Shown here one piece after another: positions 29,922 to 39,895 of a stretch of DNA of 64,000 bases; the stretch's first letter is position 1, and every line of letters begins with the position of its first letter. Source of the stretch: JANXQG01 sp963719885 (GTDB lineage: Bacteria > Planctomycetota > Planctomycetia > Pirellulales > Thermoguttaceae); assembly GCA_963719885.1 (NCBI GenBank), contig CAVRDP010000007.1, positions 434,001-498,000 on the forward strand, given 5' to 3'. A program made the translations under genes and the position numbers. The notes beneath the pieces were generated by a model, which was not told the origin of the DNA, made no database searches, and worked only from the letters and a program-made list of their open reading frames with translations.

Positions 29922-30057
29922 GCTTTTGGAGGGCGAGGGCAATCGGGTCAATGAAAGCCTGCTTGGCGGGCAGTTCCACGTTGGTCATGGCAGTGAAGAT
30001 CGCAGCGCTGGCCTTGTTTTCGCGCAGAAAAGGACTTGGAGCCCGCGGGATGCATTC
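29922..30057 (-). pseudogene. unidentified protein tail next to the MITE
   Basis: On the minus strand a frame reading NKASAAIFTAMTNVELPAKQ then AFIDPIALALQKLV runs into a stop formed by the MITE's left-flank TAG. It looks like real protein sequence, but no family is recognised and no start is present. Confidence 0.35.
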
Positions 30058-30215
30058 TCAGTACTGCGATCGCTTTACGAGCGAGGCGAAGACAGGGTAC
30101 TCTGCCGGGCCGGTCACGCCCCGCAGGTTCTCCGCCACCTGGATCTCGCCGCCGCCGTGGGTGTGGCCGCAGAGGACGAGGATCTGGCATTTCGGGTGCA
30201 ACCTTGCCACCGGCC
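30058..30215 (-). pseudogene. metallophosphoesterase, C-terminal fragment
   Basis: Reads HPKCQILVLCGHTHGGGEIQ, the GHTH metal-binding motif that ends calcineurin-like phosphoesterases, then AENLRGVTGPAEYP, stop at 30058. It begins where the fragment at 24660-25323 stops in the family alignment, so the two complement each other. Their order on the strand is reversed (C-terminal part upstream), which an insertion alone cannot produce. Confidence 0.75.
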
Positions 30216-30274
30216 AAATCAAGTTCGAGAACTACATCTGCATCGCCGGCTCGGCAGCCAACTGCCCCTTGTCG

Positions 30275-31787
30275 TTAATGCCGTGCGCCCGCCGTCTGCT
30301 GCGACTGGACCGCCCACAAATATCTCTGCGATGCCACGAAGAGCACGCCGTTGGCGGCCACCGGCGTACACCACACTGAGGTGCCGAGACGGATTTCGTG
30401 CAGGACCATCAATTGCTTGCCCGCTGCCAGCACCCAAAAACTCTTCTTCGTGCCGAGATACACCTTGCCGTCGGCCACGAGCGTGGAGCCCCAGACTTCG
30501 GCCCCGGTCTGATGGACCCAATAGCAATGACCCGTTTCGGCATCGAGGCAATGTACGGCGCCGGCGACGTCGGCCACATAGACTAGCCCGCCGGCCACCG
30601 AGACCGTGGACAGCGTGCGATCGAGCTTGTCGTAGGACCATATCTTGCCGGTTTGCGTGATGTCGCCCGTGCGGGTCGCGTCAATACAATGCAGGATCCC
30701 ACACCCCCGGCCGTGGCGAGGGTCCTGTCCCACGGCCACGTAGACGCGGTTGTCGTGGAAAACCGGTGTGCCGATGATCTCGCTGGGGCCGACGTAGCGC
30801 CCGTCGTTGGCATTGCCCAGGTTTCGCCGCACGTCGCCGTTCCAGTACTTGATCGGCTTGTCGCCCTGAAACTTGTATTGCGGCGGGTTGCAATCGTAGG
30901 ACCAGAGCTTGCTCAAGAGGACGCATCCTTCCGCGGACGCCGTGGCGGGGGCGAAGGCATAGCAAATCCCGTCGCCGCCGCCAAACAGGATCGCTTCCCG
31001 CCCGGCCGTCCGCGCCAGGCTGGGCGAAGACCACTGTCCGTGGAAAAGCCGCGTGCCGATTTTCTCGTCGTCCTTGGCCACTAGGCGACCCGCGTGCTTG
31101 TCCAGAACGATGAGGCTCGGCGCCAGCGGGCAGGGCACCGTCTTGTCGTGGCCGCGGGTGACGCCGTTGGAAGTGCAAACGTAGAGCAGATCGCCGTGGA
31201 CCAGAATCGAGCAGTTGGCCGCGTCGTGCGGGTAGACGGGCAACTGCGAGAGCATGTCGAACCGCCACTTCAGCCCGCCGGCCGTATCGAGGCAAACCGC
31301 CTCGCAGCGATTCGTCACCAGGTACACGCGGTCCCTTTCCACGGTCGGCGAGGAACAGATGCCTAGATCCATGTCGTCGAAGGCGAGACGCGGTCCGCTG
31401 GACTCGACGCGGGGAACGACGAAGTTCCAGAGCAGTTTGCCGGTGGCTTCGTCGAAACACCTCAGCACGCCTCCCTTCGTCGCGGAGTACTTGGGGTCAT
31501 CCAGCCCGGAAACATTCGTGCCGATGAAGAGCTTGCCGCCGGAGACGGCGGGGCTGCTACAGGCCTGGCCGCCGAGCCGGGCGACCCACTTGACGTTCCG
31601 CATGGTCGCCTGGTTAACGCCGCTGCCGTCGGTTTTCTTCGCGCCGGGCTCGAACCATTCCGGCAGGCCCTGCTCGTCGGAGGCCATGTTCCGCTCGTCA
31701 CGTCCACCCCACTGGGGCCAATCCTGCGCCGGCGGCGCCGGCCGCCACGGCCGCAAGACATATTCCAGAAAGGATCCGCTCTGCCAT
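30275..31787 (-). CDS. exported PQQ-like beta-propeller protein (one frameshift)
   Basis: About 503 residues. A signal peptide (MAERILSGICLAAVAAGAAG) is followed after a one-base shift near 31720 by QDWPQWGGRDERN, the usual opening of planctomycete PQQ-like propellers, then seven or so blades with repeats such as GKLLWNFVVP, GGLKWRFDML and TGHCYWVHQTGAEVWGS. This is a BamB-like fold used in planctomycetes for periplasmic binding or scaffolding; PQQ binding itself is not shown. Start at 31787 is approximate: an ATG five codons upstream is also in frame and neither has a good ribosome-binding site. Role in the glycan island unknown. Confidence 0.78.
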
Positions 31788-32013
31788 TCGCCATAGAATC
31801 ATGGTGCAGTTGTCCGTCGCCCAGGCCAGTTTCATGGATTGCCTCGAATGTTCGCTGCTCCAACGGCTGGCTCGCCCCCAAACCCGGCCGGATTCAGACT
31901 TGTCTGAATTTCGCAGGATACCACGGAAAGCGGCGGAAGTCACTTACTCCAACAGCCCGGGATCATGGACACGCGGACAAACCTGAAGTACGCTGGCAGA
32001 GTCCGAGCGCAAT

Positions 32014-34478
32014 ATGCTACGAGGAGCCCAAGCCCTGCTCTACGATGGTGGACCGACCTATTTGCAGGCGCACGGGGATGCAGCCTGGCGGGGTTGGAAC
32101 GAGACCCGCCGGCAGTGCTCCGCATGGCTTTGGATCGGCAGTGCCACGCAGCCGGTCGCTGCCATCCGCACGGTCGCGGCCAGCCTGCCGATATCCGCGC
32201 AGGTGATCGTCACGACGGTAGCGGTCCAGGAGCAACTCGAAAAGGCCGTCCGAAACCTTGATCACTGGCCTCCCCTAGAGCGACGGATTGCTTGGTGGCG
32301 AACGGCAGGGGCTGAGCAACTCCAAGCCCAGGGACGGTTCGCGGACGCCGTGCAGACGGCCTCCGGCAAGCAGCCAAGCGGGTGGACGGTGTTGACCGCC
32401 GGGGACCTGGGGCTGATTCTCCAGCAAGACGCGGGCGGCATCCGCCTGGCGAGCCTGTACGATGTCGCATCGCGCCGCCAACTGCTCGCGTCAAGAGTTT
32501 TGCCGCTGTTTGATCTGACACTCCGGCACGTGACGACCAAGGAAACGCTGTGTCTGGGCGCTGACGACGGTTGGAGTGGCTGCGAGACCGTCGTGCCAGA
32601 TCCCAACAAGGGTGCCAAGATTCGCTGGCAACACCCAGCCGACCGGCGGCTGCGCGGGCTTCGCGTGGTGGCCAAGATCATGCCGGATGCGGCCGGGGCG
32701 TTTCATTGGACGTTACAGCTCGAAGGCGTACCGGCCGACTGGAGCGTTTGGCAGGTCCGCTTCCCACAACTGGCCGTGGCCGACCTCGGGCCACAGGCCA
32801 AGGTGCTCCTGCCCCGTGGTTCGGGCGAGGTGCAAGCGGACCCATGGGGCCGGTCGTTGCGGTACCGAGGTACCTATCCCAGCGGCTGGACGAGCATGCA
32901 GTTGCTGGCCGCCTATGACAACGATGGCAAGGCGGGCCTGTACGTGGCCATGCACGATCCCCTGGGGAGTACCAAGGACATCGTGGTGGAGAGCCGGCCG
33001 GGAGGGCGGGCTCTGACGCTGGCCTTCGAGCATCCAGCGGCCAACATGGGCGTGGGCGGCAATGGCTTCGACCTGAGCGGCGAAGCCGTTTGGCAGCTTC
33101 TGCATGGCGACTGGTTCAACGCCGCCACGATCTACCGTAACTGGGTCCGACGTTGTGCCCGTTGGTATCCGCGGCTCGGGCCCGAGGGACGCGCCGACAC
33201 GCCTCTTTGGATGCGAGAACTCTCGGCCTGGGCCAAGACCGGCGGGGCGCCGGGCGAGTGTGTCGGCAAGGTTAAGGAGTTCCAGAAGTTTCTCGGGGTG
33301 CCGATCGGCTTTCACTGGTACAGTTGGCACCAGATCCCGTTCGACAACGACTATCCGCACTATTTCCGGCCAAGCTGGGGTTTGCCGAGGCGGTTCGCGA
33401 CCTCCAGGCGTCGGGGGTCTACGTGATGCCCTACATCAACGGCCGGTTGTGGGACACGCGTAACCACGGTGTGGAGGACTTCGAGTTCACCCGCCGGGCC
33501 TTGCCGGCCGCGACCAAGGATGAACAAGGTAAACCTTATATCGAGATGTACGGGAGTAAGGAGTCGGATGGCACCCCGGTACGGTTGGCGACGATGTGCC
33601 CGACCACCGGACTGTGGCGCAGTACGATGCGAGAAACCGTGCTGCGGCTGTTCAACGAGTGCGGCGTCATGGGTGTCTATATGGACCAGATCGCCGCGGC
33701 CAAGCCGCAGCTCTGCTTCGACCACACGCACGGCCATCCCATGGGTGGTGGCCATTGGTGGACCGAGGGCTACTGGTCGTTGTTGGAGTCGATCCGCAGG
33801 ACCAAGCCGGCCGATCGGATGCTCACCACCGAGTGCAATGCCGAGCCCTACACCCAGGTCTTTGACGGCTATCTGACCCTGGACTGGCAGTACGATGGCC
33901 AGGTCCCGGTCTTCCCGGCCGTCTACGGCGGGGCCATTCAGATGTTCGGCCGGACTTACCGCGGCGGCCCCAGCAAGGACCTCGCGCTGCGCATGAAGGC
34001 CGGCCAGCAACTGGTCTATGGCGAGCAAATCGGCTGGCTTGATCCGGGCGTGGTCCACGAGAAGGGCAATGCCGAGTTTCTCCGCCAGGTCGTGCGGTTG
34101 CGGTATGAGCTGCGGCGCTACTTCTATGCTGGCGAGATGGCCCGGCCGCCACGACTCCAAGGCACGATCCCGCGAGTCACGGCCGACTGGCAATGGAGCG
34201 GGCACTGGCCGGTGACCACCGACGCCCTCTTGGCCGGAACGTGGCGACTGCCGCAGGAAAAGAAACTGGTGCTCCTGCTGGTGAATGTAAGCGACGAGCC
34301 GATCCAGGTCACGCTGGACTTCGATGCCGGACGGTACGATCTGCCTGCCGGTTCGCTGACGCTTACCCGGATCGGGCAAAACGGCCCCTCGGAGACGGCT
34401 TCCGTGCCGCGGGCGTTTCAAAAGGCCGTATCGGCGGCTCCGCGACAAGTCTGGGCATGGGAGATTACCGGTCCGTGA
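32014..34478 (+). CDS. DUF6259 glycosidase-like protein (one frameshift)
   Basis: About 820 residues. The DUF6259 barrel is recognisable by GFHWYSWHQIPFDNDYPHYF, then after a shift near 33370 AVRDLQASGVYVMPYINGRL, ECGVMGVYMDQIAAAKP (probable catalytic Asp in YMDQ) and ECNAEPY; a C-terminal beta domain closes it. Family members are predicted polysaccharide hydrolases with TIM barrels. No signal peptide is visible at the ATG at 32014 and the first 130 residues do not look like the family, so the N-terminus may be truncated or replaced. Its end overlaps the convergent DUF4838 gene by 14 bp. Confidence 0.8.
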
Positions 34479-36858
34479 GCGGCGTGTAGAGCAGGGCCCG
34501 CGATTGTATCCCCTCCGCCGCCTGGGCTGCGGATAAGCTCGTATCGACGCGAATCGTAATCACGTTGGTTTGGCCCGCACGGATGAACTGTGTCACGTCG
34601 AGTTCCATCTCGGCGGGCCGAACATAGGCCTCCTGGTACGGTCGATGGCCCGCGTACTTGCCGTTCACCCAACACCACGCTTCGGTCACTACGACCGGCA
34701 CGCAAAGCATGGTCTTCTTGCCCCGGGCTGCCGCCGGCACATCGAGCTTCAGCCGATACCAGATGTGGCCGAGGTAGGGGTAGCCGCGCGAGTCGTCAAA
34801 ACCCTGACGGTAGAACGGCCGCGTGGTATCCACCAGCGTCCAGCCGCTCTCGTCGAGACTGGGCTGTTGCCAGTCGGCAAAGATGCCCTCCTCGTGCGGA
34901 TCGGTGCGAAACACGGCCTGCCGGGGGGCCAAGGCCACGAGCGTCCCTGTCTTGCCGGTGGTCTTGTCTAATAGCGATTGGTAATACTTCTTGCGATCGG
35001 TGATCGTCCAGTACCAGACGCCCGTATGGTATCCCTTTTCATCGGGCCAGATAAAGAACGGATTGATAGCGTGCAACTGCCCGCGCAGGGAGAGCATCTT
35101 GTCGGCTTGGGCAACGGCCGCAGCGAAGTTGCCGGCCGCATCGGCCGCTGCCAGATCCATGTAGGCGACCAGATGCTCGTAAATCAGCCTCTCGGCCCGC
35201 ACGTGGAGCCTGTCGCGGTCGGTGCCCGCCAACTGCTCGGCCTCGGCCACAAGTCGCTTCAGGCGGTCGAGCAGCTCCGGTGTGTAAACCTCCGGCATGA
35301 CGCGGTCTTCGTGGCCATGAATCGGTGCGCGGGTGAGGGCGTCGTCCAAGGCCACGTAAAAGGCCTTCATGGGCCGTGCCGCCCGGCCGTACCATTTGGC
35401 GAAGAAGTCGTCGAGAATAGCGTCAACGTCGGCGTCAGCGTTCCATTCCAACTGCGCGCGAAGGTATCGGCTGGCGATGCCCGCCTCGGCCCAAACGTTG
35501 CGAGACTCGTCGTGGAACCCCATTACGCCCCACTTCTTCATCAACGGGAAGTCACGCCGCAGCTTGGTAAACTCGGGGAAAGGCGTGAGACCGGAAACCA
35601 ACATGTTGTAGTTGTAGCCGTAGATCCAGACGTTCTTGCACAATGCGCACCAGCGCTTGAGCATCTGGCCTTGACGGACCTTCTGCCAGCAGTGGTCGTT
35701 GTCGTAATCGTGGAGCGTGCAACTCCAAATGGCGGCAAACATGATCACGATGTGATCGTCGAGATTCACGCCTTCGGGCGGCAAATTGCGGTTGGCGTAG
35801 CCGTTGGTGGCGATGTACGCCTGGGGGAACTCCTTGTGGACCTCGGCCGCTACGCGGTTGACAAACAGCAGCCACTCCTCGGTGATGCTTGCTTCGCCGG
35901 GCACACCAGGCCTCCCGCCCAGCGTGACGAACCCCCGGCTGAGCTTGAGCGTCTCGGGATTGAAATCTCGCGGCAGGCCGTCGTCCGGGGCAAAACCGTA
36001 GGAATTGGCCGCCGGATGCTTGCGCAAGTCGTCCCTGATAATACCACCGGCAATCCTAGCCGCCTCGGGGTTCGTAAGGTTCGGAAGGTAGGGGTTGCGC
36101 GTGCCGTCCTCGTTCAGGGCTAGCAGTGCCGGCTTCTCCTTGCGTATCGGCTCGGGGGCTACGATCGCCCGGGCGCTGCTGTCGCCGCAGATGGCGAACA
36201 TCGGCTCGGGATTCATCTTGTTCCGCAGTTTCCAACGAGCTTCCTCCGCAGCCAGTTCCGGCAGGGCATGCAGCCACCAGTTGCGCATCACGAAGTCCGG
36301 CTTTTCCTCCACCCGCTGCTCGGGCACGCGGATCGTCGTGGCGTGCGGCACGATCTCGCCGAACTCGCCCGGCATGAACCATCGTACGCCCAAGCTACGA
36401 AGGAAATCGTAGACCGCGTACTCGGTGCCGTGGTAGGGGCCGTCGTTGTTGCCGGCTAACAACAGCCGGTCGCCCTTGCACACGATGACAAAGCCTTCCT
36501 CGCGGCGGGCGGAAGTAACGCTGCCGGGAATCGCCATGCCCAGATGATCGCTCAACCGACTCCGGCCTACCAAGATAAGCGGTCCGGCAAGGTTCTGCGC
36601 ATCGTCCACGATCAGCAGCTTGGCGCCGGAGATTTTGTGGATGTAGGTCTGTAGTTCCGCGGCCGCAGTTAGAGTCTTCTGTTTGGCCGGCCCCGCGCTA
36701 TTTTTGGCGACAACGATTGTCGCCCGCGGCTGGCCATCCTGGACGATGACCATTTCCGCCGACCGCTGCGCGGTGCCCGCCGCCGGGCCAGTTGTCACCA
36801 TGCTAAGGATGGTGAGGAAGCCGATACAGAAGAGTAGCCTTGGGATCCTGTCTCGCAT
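34465..36858 (-). CDS. secreted DUF4838 protein (GH67-like)
   Basis: 797 residues, uninterrupted. Signal peptide (RLLFCIGFLTILSMVTTGPA); an N-terminal domain like that of alpha-glucuronidases (TAAAELQTYIHKISGAKLLI, GTEYAVYDFLRSLGVRWFMP); a central barrel with the DUF4838 signatures YANRNLPPEGVNLDDHIVI and NVWIYGYNYNML; a helical region; and a C-terminal galactose-binding-like sandwich (HIWYRLKLDVPAAARGK, WCWVNGKYAGHRPY). Probably a periplasmic or extracellular glycan hydrolase. Start ATG at 36858 preceded by GAGGTG. The best-preserved member of the island's glycan set. Confidence 0.88.
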   Translation of the reverse strand: MRDRIPRLLFCIGFLTILSMVTTGPAAGTAQRSAEMVIVQDGQPRATIVVAKNSAGPAKQKTLTAAAELQTYIHKISGAKLLIVDDAQNLAGPLILVGRSRLSDHLGMAIPGSVTSARREEGFVIVCKGDRLLLAGNNDGPYHGTEYAVYDFLRSLGVRWFMPGEFGEIVPHATTIRVPEQRVEEKPDFVMRNWWLHALPELAAEEARWKLRNKMNPEPMFAICGDSSARAIVAPEPIRKEKPALLALNEDGTRNPYLPNLTNPEAARIAGGIIRDDLRKHPAANSYGFAPDDGLPRDFNPETLKLSRGFVTLGGRPGVPGEASITEEWLLFVNRVAAEVHKEFPQAYIATNGYANRNLPPEGVNLDDHIVIMFAAIWSCTLHDYDNDHCWQKVRQGQMLKRWCALCKNVWIYGYNYNMLVSGLTPFPEFTKLRRDFPLMKKWGVMGFHDESRNVWAEAGIASRYLRAQLEWNADADVDAILDDFFAKWYGRAARPMKAFYVALDDALTRAPIHGHEDRVMPEVYTPELLDRLKRLVAEAEQLAGTDRDRLHVRAERLIYEHLVAYMDLAAADAAGNFAAAVAQADKMLSLRGQLHAINPFFIWPDEKGYHTGVWYWTITDRKKYYQSLLDKTTGKTGTLVALAPRQAVFRTDPHEEGIFADWQQPSLDESGWTLVDTTRPFYRQGFDDSRGYPYLGHIWYRLKLDVPAAARGKKTMLCVPVVVTEAWCWVNGKYAGHRPYQEAYVRPAEMELDVTQFIRAGQTNVITIRVDTSLSAAQAAEGIQSRALLYTPLTDR

Positions 36859-37287
36859 GATTCACCTCGTTTTGCCAATGGTCTAACCCACAAACGATCC
36901 TGAATCTCTGGATTATGACACGTTGTCGTGCGGTGTGCCAGCCACAACGGGAACCGTTGCGCCCGTCCAAGGGCCACGTGCCACTTTCGTACTGTCGTGG
37001 CTTTTCGCCCGTCCGGGGTGAGCGACCGTTGTTCGCCGGTGTAGGCGGTCGGCCGGTCATGCCTTGAATCCTCACGTGGCGATTCGGCTTCACATGCCCA
37101 ATACTGAGCAGGCCGTCGCCTTGGCGGGAGACGAGACAGTGTGCGCATTGGCAACGTAAAGAACGTCATTCATCGGGGCTTCGCTGCCGGTTGGACAGTG
37201 CGAACCTGGTTCGCACCGAAGTCCCAACCACTCGCGACCACCCAGGCCCCTTGCTGAACATCGGCGACTTCATAGTCGGATTCCCGT
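36859..37287. other. intergenic, promoter side of the DUF4838 gene
   Basis: About 430 bp. No gene, tRNA or clear repeat seen. It should contain the minus-strand DUF4838 promoter and the xth terminator. Confidence 0.45.
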
Positions 37288-38076
37288 TCAGGCTTTGGCT
37301 GCCGTTTCGTTGTCAAACGTGGCAATCACCGGCGCATGATCGGACGGCTTCTTTCCCTTCCGTTCCTGCCGGTCGATCTCGGCGCTGGAGCAACGGGCTG
37401 CCAGCGACTCCGTAGCGAACACATAATCCAGCCGCAGGCCGTCGTTCTTTGGGAAGGCGAGCATGCGGTAGTCCCACCAGGAATACAATCGACCTTCCGG
37501 GTGCTGCTGGCGATGAACGTCAACCAGCCCCCATGCCAGAAACTCTTCCAGCGCAGCGCGGCCTGTCGGGTGGTAGAGGACCGTCTCTTCCCAGGCCGCC
37601 GGATCGGCAACGTCCAGTTCGTCCCGCGCCACGTTGAAGTCGCCGCAAACGACCAGAGGCGTTTCGGGCGTAAAGTTTTTCTCCAGGAAGGCCCGCAACC
37701 GCAGCAGCCACTTGAGCTTATAGGAGTAGTGCTCCGAACCGACGACCTGGCCATTGGGAACATAGGCGCTGATGACCTGGATGCCCCCGACCTTGCCCGT
37801 GATGAACCGAGCCTGCGGGTCTTCTACGTCGTCATTCATGCTCTGTTCGACGTTCTGCGGTTCGATCCGGCTCAGAATGCCGACGCCGTTGAACGTCCGC
37901 TGGCCGTAAACCGCCGCATGGTAGCCCGCCTCCCGGATCGCGTCGTGGGGAAACGCAGCGTCCTGCGTTTTCAACTCCTGGAGGCAAAGGATGTCCGGTT
38001 GCGCCTTCTGGAGCCAAGCCAGCAGCCGCTCCAATCGGGCACGGACGGAGTTCACGTTCCATGTGGCGATCTTCAT
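37288..38076 (-). CDS. xth: exodeoxyribonuclease III (AP endonuclease), intact copy
   Basis: 262 residues, full length. Hydrolyses DNA 5' of abasic sites and degrades 3' ends during base-excision repair. All family motifs are present: KIATWNVNSVRARLERLL (Asn ligand), LQELK (metal-binding Glu), GVGILSR, VSAYVPNG, VVCGDFNVARDELD (catalytic Asp and Asn), LRLDYVFATE and the terminal SDHAPVIATF (catalytic His). Start ATG at 38076. Sits between the integrase remnant and the DUF4838 gene inside the candidate element, so it may be element-borne; a second, broken copy lies 8 kb away. Confidence 0.93.
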   Translation of the reverse strand: MKIATWNVNSVRARLERLLAWLQKAQPDILCLQELKTQDAAFPHDAIREAGYHAAVYGQRTFNGVGILSRIEPQNVEQSMNDDVEDPQARFITGKVGGIQVISAYVPNGQVVGSEHYSYKLKWLLRLRAFLEKNFTPETPLVVCGDFNVARDELDVADPAAWEETVLYHPTGRAALEEFLAWGLVDVHRQQHPEGRLYSWWDYRMLAFPKNDGLRLDYVFATESLAARCSSAEIDRQERKGKKPSDHAPVIATFDNETAAKA

Positions 38077-38400
38077 GGTGTGGTCGAACGTCGTGACAAG
38101 GATCTCAGTTGGACGAGGGAAGGCAACGGTACAAGCGAACCTCATCGAGGCCGATTTTCTCGACAAGCTCCATCTTCGGCCCATCGGCGACAAAAGATCG
38201 CACCAGTCTCCCATGCGTGCTGGTTTGCTCGGCTGCGGCCATATCGGTGAACGTCGAGTACGCGATCTTGCACTCACCTGTGGACTCGCCGTTTTTCCGG
38301 TAGTACGCCTTTGCGTATTTCTTGTAGCGGGCCAGGATCTCCACAATCGTCAGATCCGCCGCCGCCGACCCTTTAAGCGGGAGTTGGTGTCCGGCAGCTA

Positions 38401-39570
38401 GTGTAGTGTCTCAGGCTGATGGGAGTTTATCGAGTGTTTTTCGGGCGCGGCGAACTTTTTCCAAGATGTCCTCTGCTTTCGCTACCCAGACGAAGCCCTT
38501 GGGCTTGGCGTTGTGATGGGCGATATAGTCACAAATGGCTTGCTCCAACTGAGCGATGTTCTGAAAACACCGCGTCGAATGCGCTTTTCCGTGATGTCAC
38601 GAAACCATCGCTCCACCAGATTCAGCCACGAACTGCTCGTGGGCGTGAAGTGCATGTGGAAGTGCTTGTGTCGTTTCAGCCATTTCTGAACGTTGGGATG
38701 TTTATGAGTCGCGTAGTTGTCAACAATCAAGTGCAAGTCCAAGTCGGCCGGCGTCTCGGCGTCGATCTTCTTCAGGAATTTCAACCATTCCTGATGGCGA
38801 TGTTGTTGCATGCACTGGGCGATCACTTTCCCCTCGACAACTTCGAGGGCCGCGAACAAGGTCGTGGTTCCATTCCGTTTGTAGTCGGACGTCATCGTAC
38901 CCAAACGGCCTGGGTACATTGGCAAGCTCTTTTGCGTTCGGTCGAGAGCTTGGATCGAGGTTTTTTCGTCGCAGGAAAGCACGAGGGCATGTTCGGGCGG
39001 ATCCAGGTACAAGCCCACGATGTCGACAAGTTTTTCCACGAAGTGGGGATCGTTCGAGACCTTAAACGTCTTTGTCAAATGCGGCTTCAAACCGTTGTCA
39101 CGCCACACGCGCTGTACGGTGGCCTTGCTGACGCCCACCGCTTTGGCCATCATGCGCGTCGACCAGTTCGTGGCGTTTGGCGGAGTTTCCTGCGTGGTCT
39201 TGCGGAGAATCTCCACTTCCTTGATCGACCGCACGGTCGGCGTCCGTCCGCCACGCGGCGCATCCTTGAGGATGCCAGCCACACGGTCGGTAACGAATCG
39301 AGCTCGCCATGTTGCAACCGTCCGCCGTGTGCAGCCAAGTGCGGAAGCGATGCTGTCGTTCTGCCGGCCTTCCGCAGCCGCCAGCACGATCTGAGCCCGC
39401 AAGACGACTCGAGCTTGGGTACTTCGACCACGCGACAACTTGCTCAACGCCGTTCGTTCTTCTTCCGTCAACACAACTGCTCTGGCGACTCGCATATCGG
39501 TATCCTCCCTGGTATGAAGATACTACGAAAGCCGCACCCAATAAGTTCACTTACTTAAGAGACACTACAC
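38401..39570 (-). mobile_element. IS630-family insertion sequence
   Basis: 1170 bp bounded by TA (38399-38400 and 39571-39572), the normal IS630 target duplication. Ends GTGTAGTGTCTC and its inverse. Inserted within the integrase coding sequence; removing it with one TA restores the integrase frame. Confidence 0.9.
38411..39495 (-). CDS. IS630 family transposase (one frameshift)
   Basis: About 360 residues. N-terminal paired helix-turn-helix (LTEEERTALSKLSRGRSTQA, ALGCTRRTVATWRARF), then the DDE core: SCDEKTSIQALDR (first Asp), LIVDNYATHKHPN (second Asp) and SSSWLNLVERWFRDITEK (Glu). A one-base shift near 38555 affects the tail; the restored frame contains AICDYIAHHN and ends RKTLDKLPSA at 38411, two bases from the terminal repeat. 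It moves the surrounding element into TA sites and may also mobilise the MITE at 29794. Confidence 0.88.
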
Positions 39571-39850
39571 TAGATATTCCGCGATGATCCGGCCGTACTC
39601 GACGCGGCTCGCCTTGGAATTCCATGGCCCAAGATAAAAAATCTTGGGGCTGGATGGTCACGATGGCTTGGCCAGAAGCCTTATGCTTCCGGTATTTGGG
39701 TAGTGCGTCCTTTACAATAGGCATTTGCGGCGCTCCAGAATGATGGAAAAAACTCAAAACGGTATTTACCGTTTTGGCTTCGGCCATCCGGGACGCACTG
39801 CCGACCACCGGCAGGTAGCAAAAGTCGTGATTATAAAAAGACTTACGTTC

Positions 39851-39895
39851 AGTGGAGACGACCGGGATCGAACCGGCAACCCCTAGCTTGCAAAG
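39851..39895 (-). repeat. 45-bp tRNA-Ala 3' half, proximal attachment-site copy
   Basis: Identical to 13233-13277. Here it forms the 3' part of the complete tRNA-Ala gene plus two bases beyond it. Confidence 0.85.

Larger units (their letters stand above)
38105..39724 (-). pseudogene. tyrosine integrase, N-terminal part, split by IS630
   Basis: Starts at ATG 39724 (MPIVKDALPKYRKHKASGQA), shifts frame near 39620, continues LGPWNSKASRVEYGRIIAEY and is cut at 39573 by IS630. Beyond the IS it resumes exactly: AAGHQLPLKGSAAADLTIVE, ILARYKKYAKAYYRKNGEST. This is the DNA-binding SAM-like half of planctomycete site-specific integrases. After CKIAYST similarity ends and the stop is at 38105; the catalytic domain with the Arg-His-Arg-Tyr residues is not found. 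Lying 127 bp from the tRNA-Ala 3' end, it is the integrase expected for the candidate element. Confidence 0.75.
13278..39850. mobile_element. candidate 26.6-kb integrative element in tRNA-Ala carrying glycan-active genes
   Basis: Bounded by the 45-bp tRNA-Ala repeats in the geometry expected for tRNA integration: complete tRNA, integrase remnant next to it, cargo, partial tRNA. Backbone-like genes inside (integrase, dinB, DUF2293, metallophosphoesterase, xth) are mostly broken, while six large predicted secreted, glycan-related genes lie between them. With the integrase split by IS630 and its catalytic domain not found, the element is probably immobile now. Boundaries are firm as repeats; the element interpretation is inference. 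Confidence 0.7.
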
